From the NCBI GenBank assembly GCA_016285215.1, contig JAEEQI010000048.1:1-14082 (forward strand): 14,082 nucleotides of DNA. Direction: 5' to 3'. Below the pieces are notes generated by a model that had not been told where the DNA came from, did not search any database, and saw nothing but the letters and a program-made list of their open reading frames with translations. Positions 13,461 through 14,082 of the stretch are shown piece after piece; position 1 is the stretch's first letter; every line of letters begins with the position of its first letter. Source of the stretch: Bacteroidales bacterium. Its GTDB lineage: Bacteria; Bacteroidota; Bacteroidia; Bacteroidales; UBA932. A program made the position numbers and the translations under genes.

Positions 13461-14082
13461 TGCAGGCATTTACCAGATAGACAATGGAACGGTAGGTTAT
13501 GCCTCCGTTGGTAGAAAGACCAATCTCGCAGGTGCGGCTGTTGGAATAGCCTTCCTTAATGCCGTGGGCCTCCAGGGCCGGTTTGAGCTTTCTGAGAGCG
13601 TAGGCATTGACTTCCGGATGGGTCATACCCTTGTCGCCGGCATAGGCGCAGCAGCCCACTTCCTCGGGCACATACACGTTGGTAGAGCACTTCTTAGCCA
13701 GGCCGATGATGCAGTCCTTGAGCCCCATCAGACGGGTAGAACAGGTTACGTGCACGGCTACAGGCGTATCTACCGGATGGAACTCCAGTTTGTTTGCCAG
13801 AAATTCCGAGATGAATTCCGCCGGCTCATACAATCGCATACTCTTGATGCAATGGCGCATCCTGTGCAGACAGGGGCTCTGGTCACAGAGAACCGGGTAC
13901 TTCCCCTCTTCAGAGGCCTTCCAGAGGGATTCTTCCAGCTCGCGGACCTTCTTGTCGGCTATCTCGGGCATACCCTTGCTTTCCCAGATGGTACCGCAGC
14001 AGAGGCTCTCCATCTTGGGCGGGAAGATGACTTCATAACCGGCTTTACCCAGCAACTCCACCCTCTCCTGGTTCAGGGGTTT
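13438..14082 (-). CDS. D-lactate dehydrogenase-type FAD/Fe-S oxidoreductase, C-terminal part (partial, runs off right edge)
   Basis: The frame is open from the right edge to a TGA at 13438 (214 residues seen); the true start lies outside. Cysteine-rich CCG-domain motifs are visible: SLCCGTIWESKG, LCDQSPCLHRM, VHVTCSTRLMG, VGCCAYAGDKG and SRTCEIG. These are typical of the C-terminal GlcF-like half of long proteins (about 900 residues or more in Bacteroidota) that combine a flavin-binding D-lactate/glycolate dehydrogenase domain with iron-sulfur and CCG domains. Such enzymes oxidise 2-hydroxyacids, mainly D-lactate, and pass electrons to the respiratory chain. Because the first part is missing, a stand-alone (Fe-S)-binding subunit cannot be excluded. 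The 3' end overlaps the mntP-like gene by 23 bases. Confidence 0.88.
   Translation of the reverse strand, partial: KPLNQERVELLGKAGYEVIFPPKMESLCCGTIWESKGMPEIADKKVRELEESLWKASEEGKYPVLCDQSPCLHRMRHCIKSMRLYEPAEFISEFLANKLEFHPVDTPVAVHVTCSTRLMGLKDCIIGLAKKCSTNVYVPEEVGCCAYAGDKGMTHPEVNAYALRKLKPALEAHGIKEGYSNSRTCEIGLSTNGGITYRSIVYLVNACTTRKDAQ

Overview
The window looks like a piece of a Bacteroidota chromosome, most likely Bacteroidales. Evidence: gene starts are preceded by the phylum-specific -7 box TAnnTTTG (sometimes with TTG/TTTG 18-20 bases upstream) rather than by Shine-Dalgarno sites; a PF14905-type outer-membrane barrel with a CarboxypepD-like N-terminus is present; so are DUF3667, DUF6249 and DUF5056-like membrane proteins, an ECF sigma operon with a CGTCTAA promoter, and a D-lactate dehydrogenase-type fused flavin/Fe-S protein. 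Coding density is very high. The largest gap is 134 bases, no stretch over 300 bases lacks a gene, and I see no RNA gene, mobile element or CRISPR array.

Layout. (1) 1-3250, minus strand: one tightly packed ECF-sigma operon, read right to left. It holds a DUF6249-type membrane protein, the sigma factor, a small two-helix membrane protein (candidate anti-sigma), and two tandem paralogous DUF6273-like lipoproteins, the last running off the left edge. An ECF-type promoter (AACC, 16 bases, CGTC) sits directly upstream, so autoregulation is likely. (2) 3263-5325, minus: an acyltransferase-3 membrane enzyme and a CDF metal exporter, coupled by a TAATG stop/start overlap. (3) 5378-6544, plus: a lipoprotein with a TIM-barrel glycosidase-like sequence, divergent from region 2. 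(4) 6541-9819, minus: a large outer-membrane beta-barrel protein followed by a DUF3667 membrane protein that lacks the usual zinc ribbon. (5) 9954-11438, plus: a DUF1846 protein, divergent from the barrel gene with good promoters on both sides and a 16-base inverted repeat between them. (6) 11441-12832, minus: an exported aminopeptidase C (papain-like). (7) 12891-13460, plus: a MntP-type manganese exporter, divergent from the peptidase with interpenetrating promoters. (8) 13438-14082, minus: the C-terminal cysteine-rich part of a D-lactate dehydrogenase-like FAD/Fe-S protein, running off the right edge.

Most of regions 2-8 is ordinary housekeeping and envelope biology. The part most likely to be a little-described system is region 1, a self-regulated sigma module whose end products appear to be a pair of tandem-duplicated lipoproteins. 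Three tail-to-tail gene pairs meet with 4 bases of overlap, a 2-base gap and 23 bases of overlap, leaving no room for conventional terminators between them.
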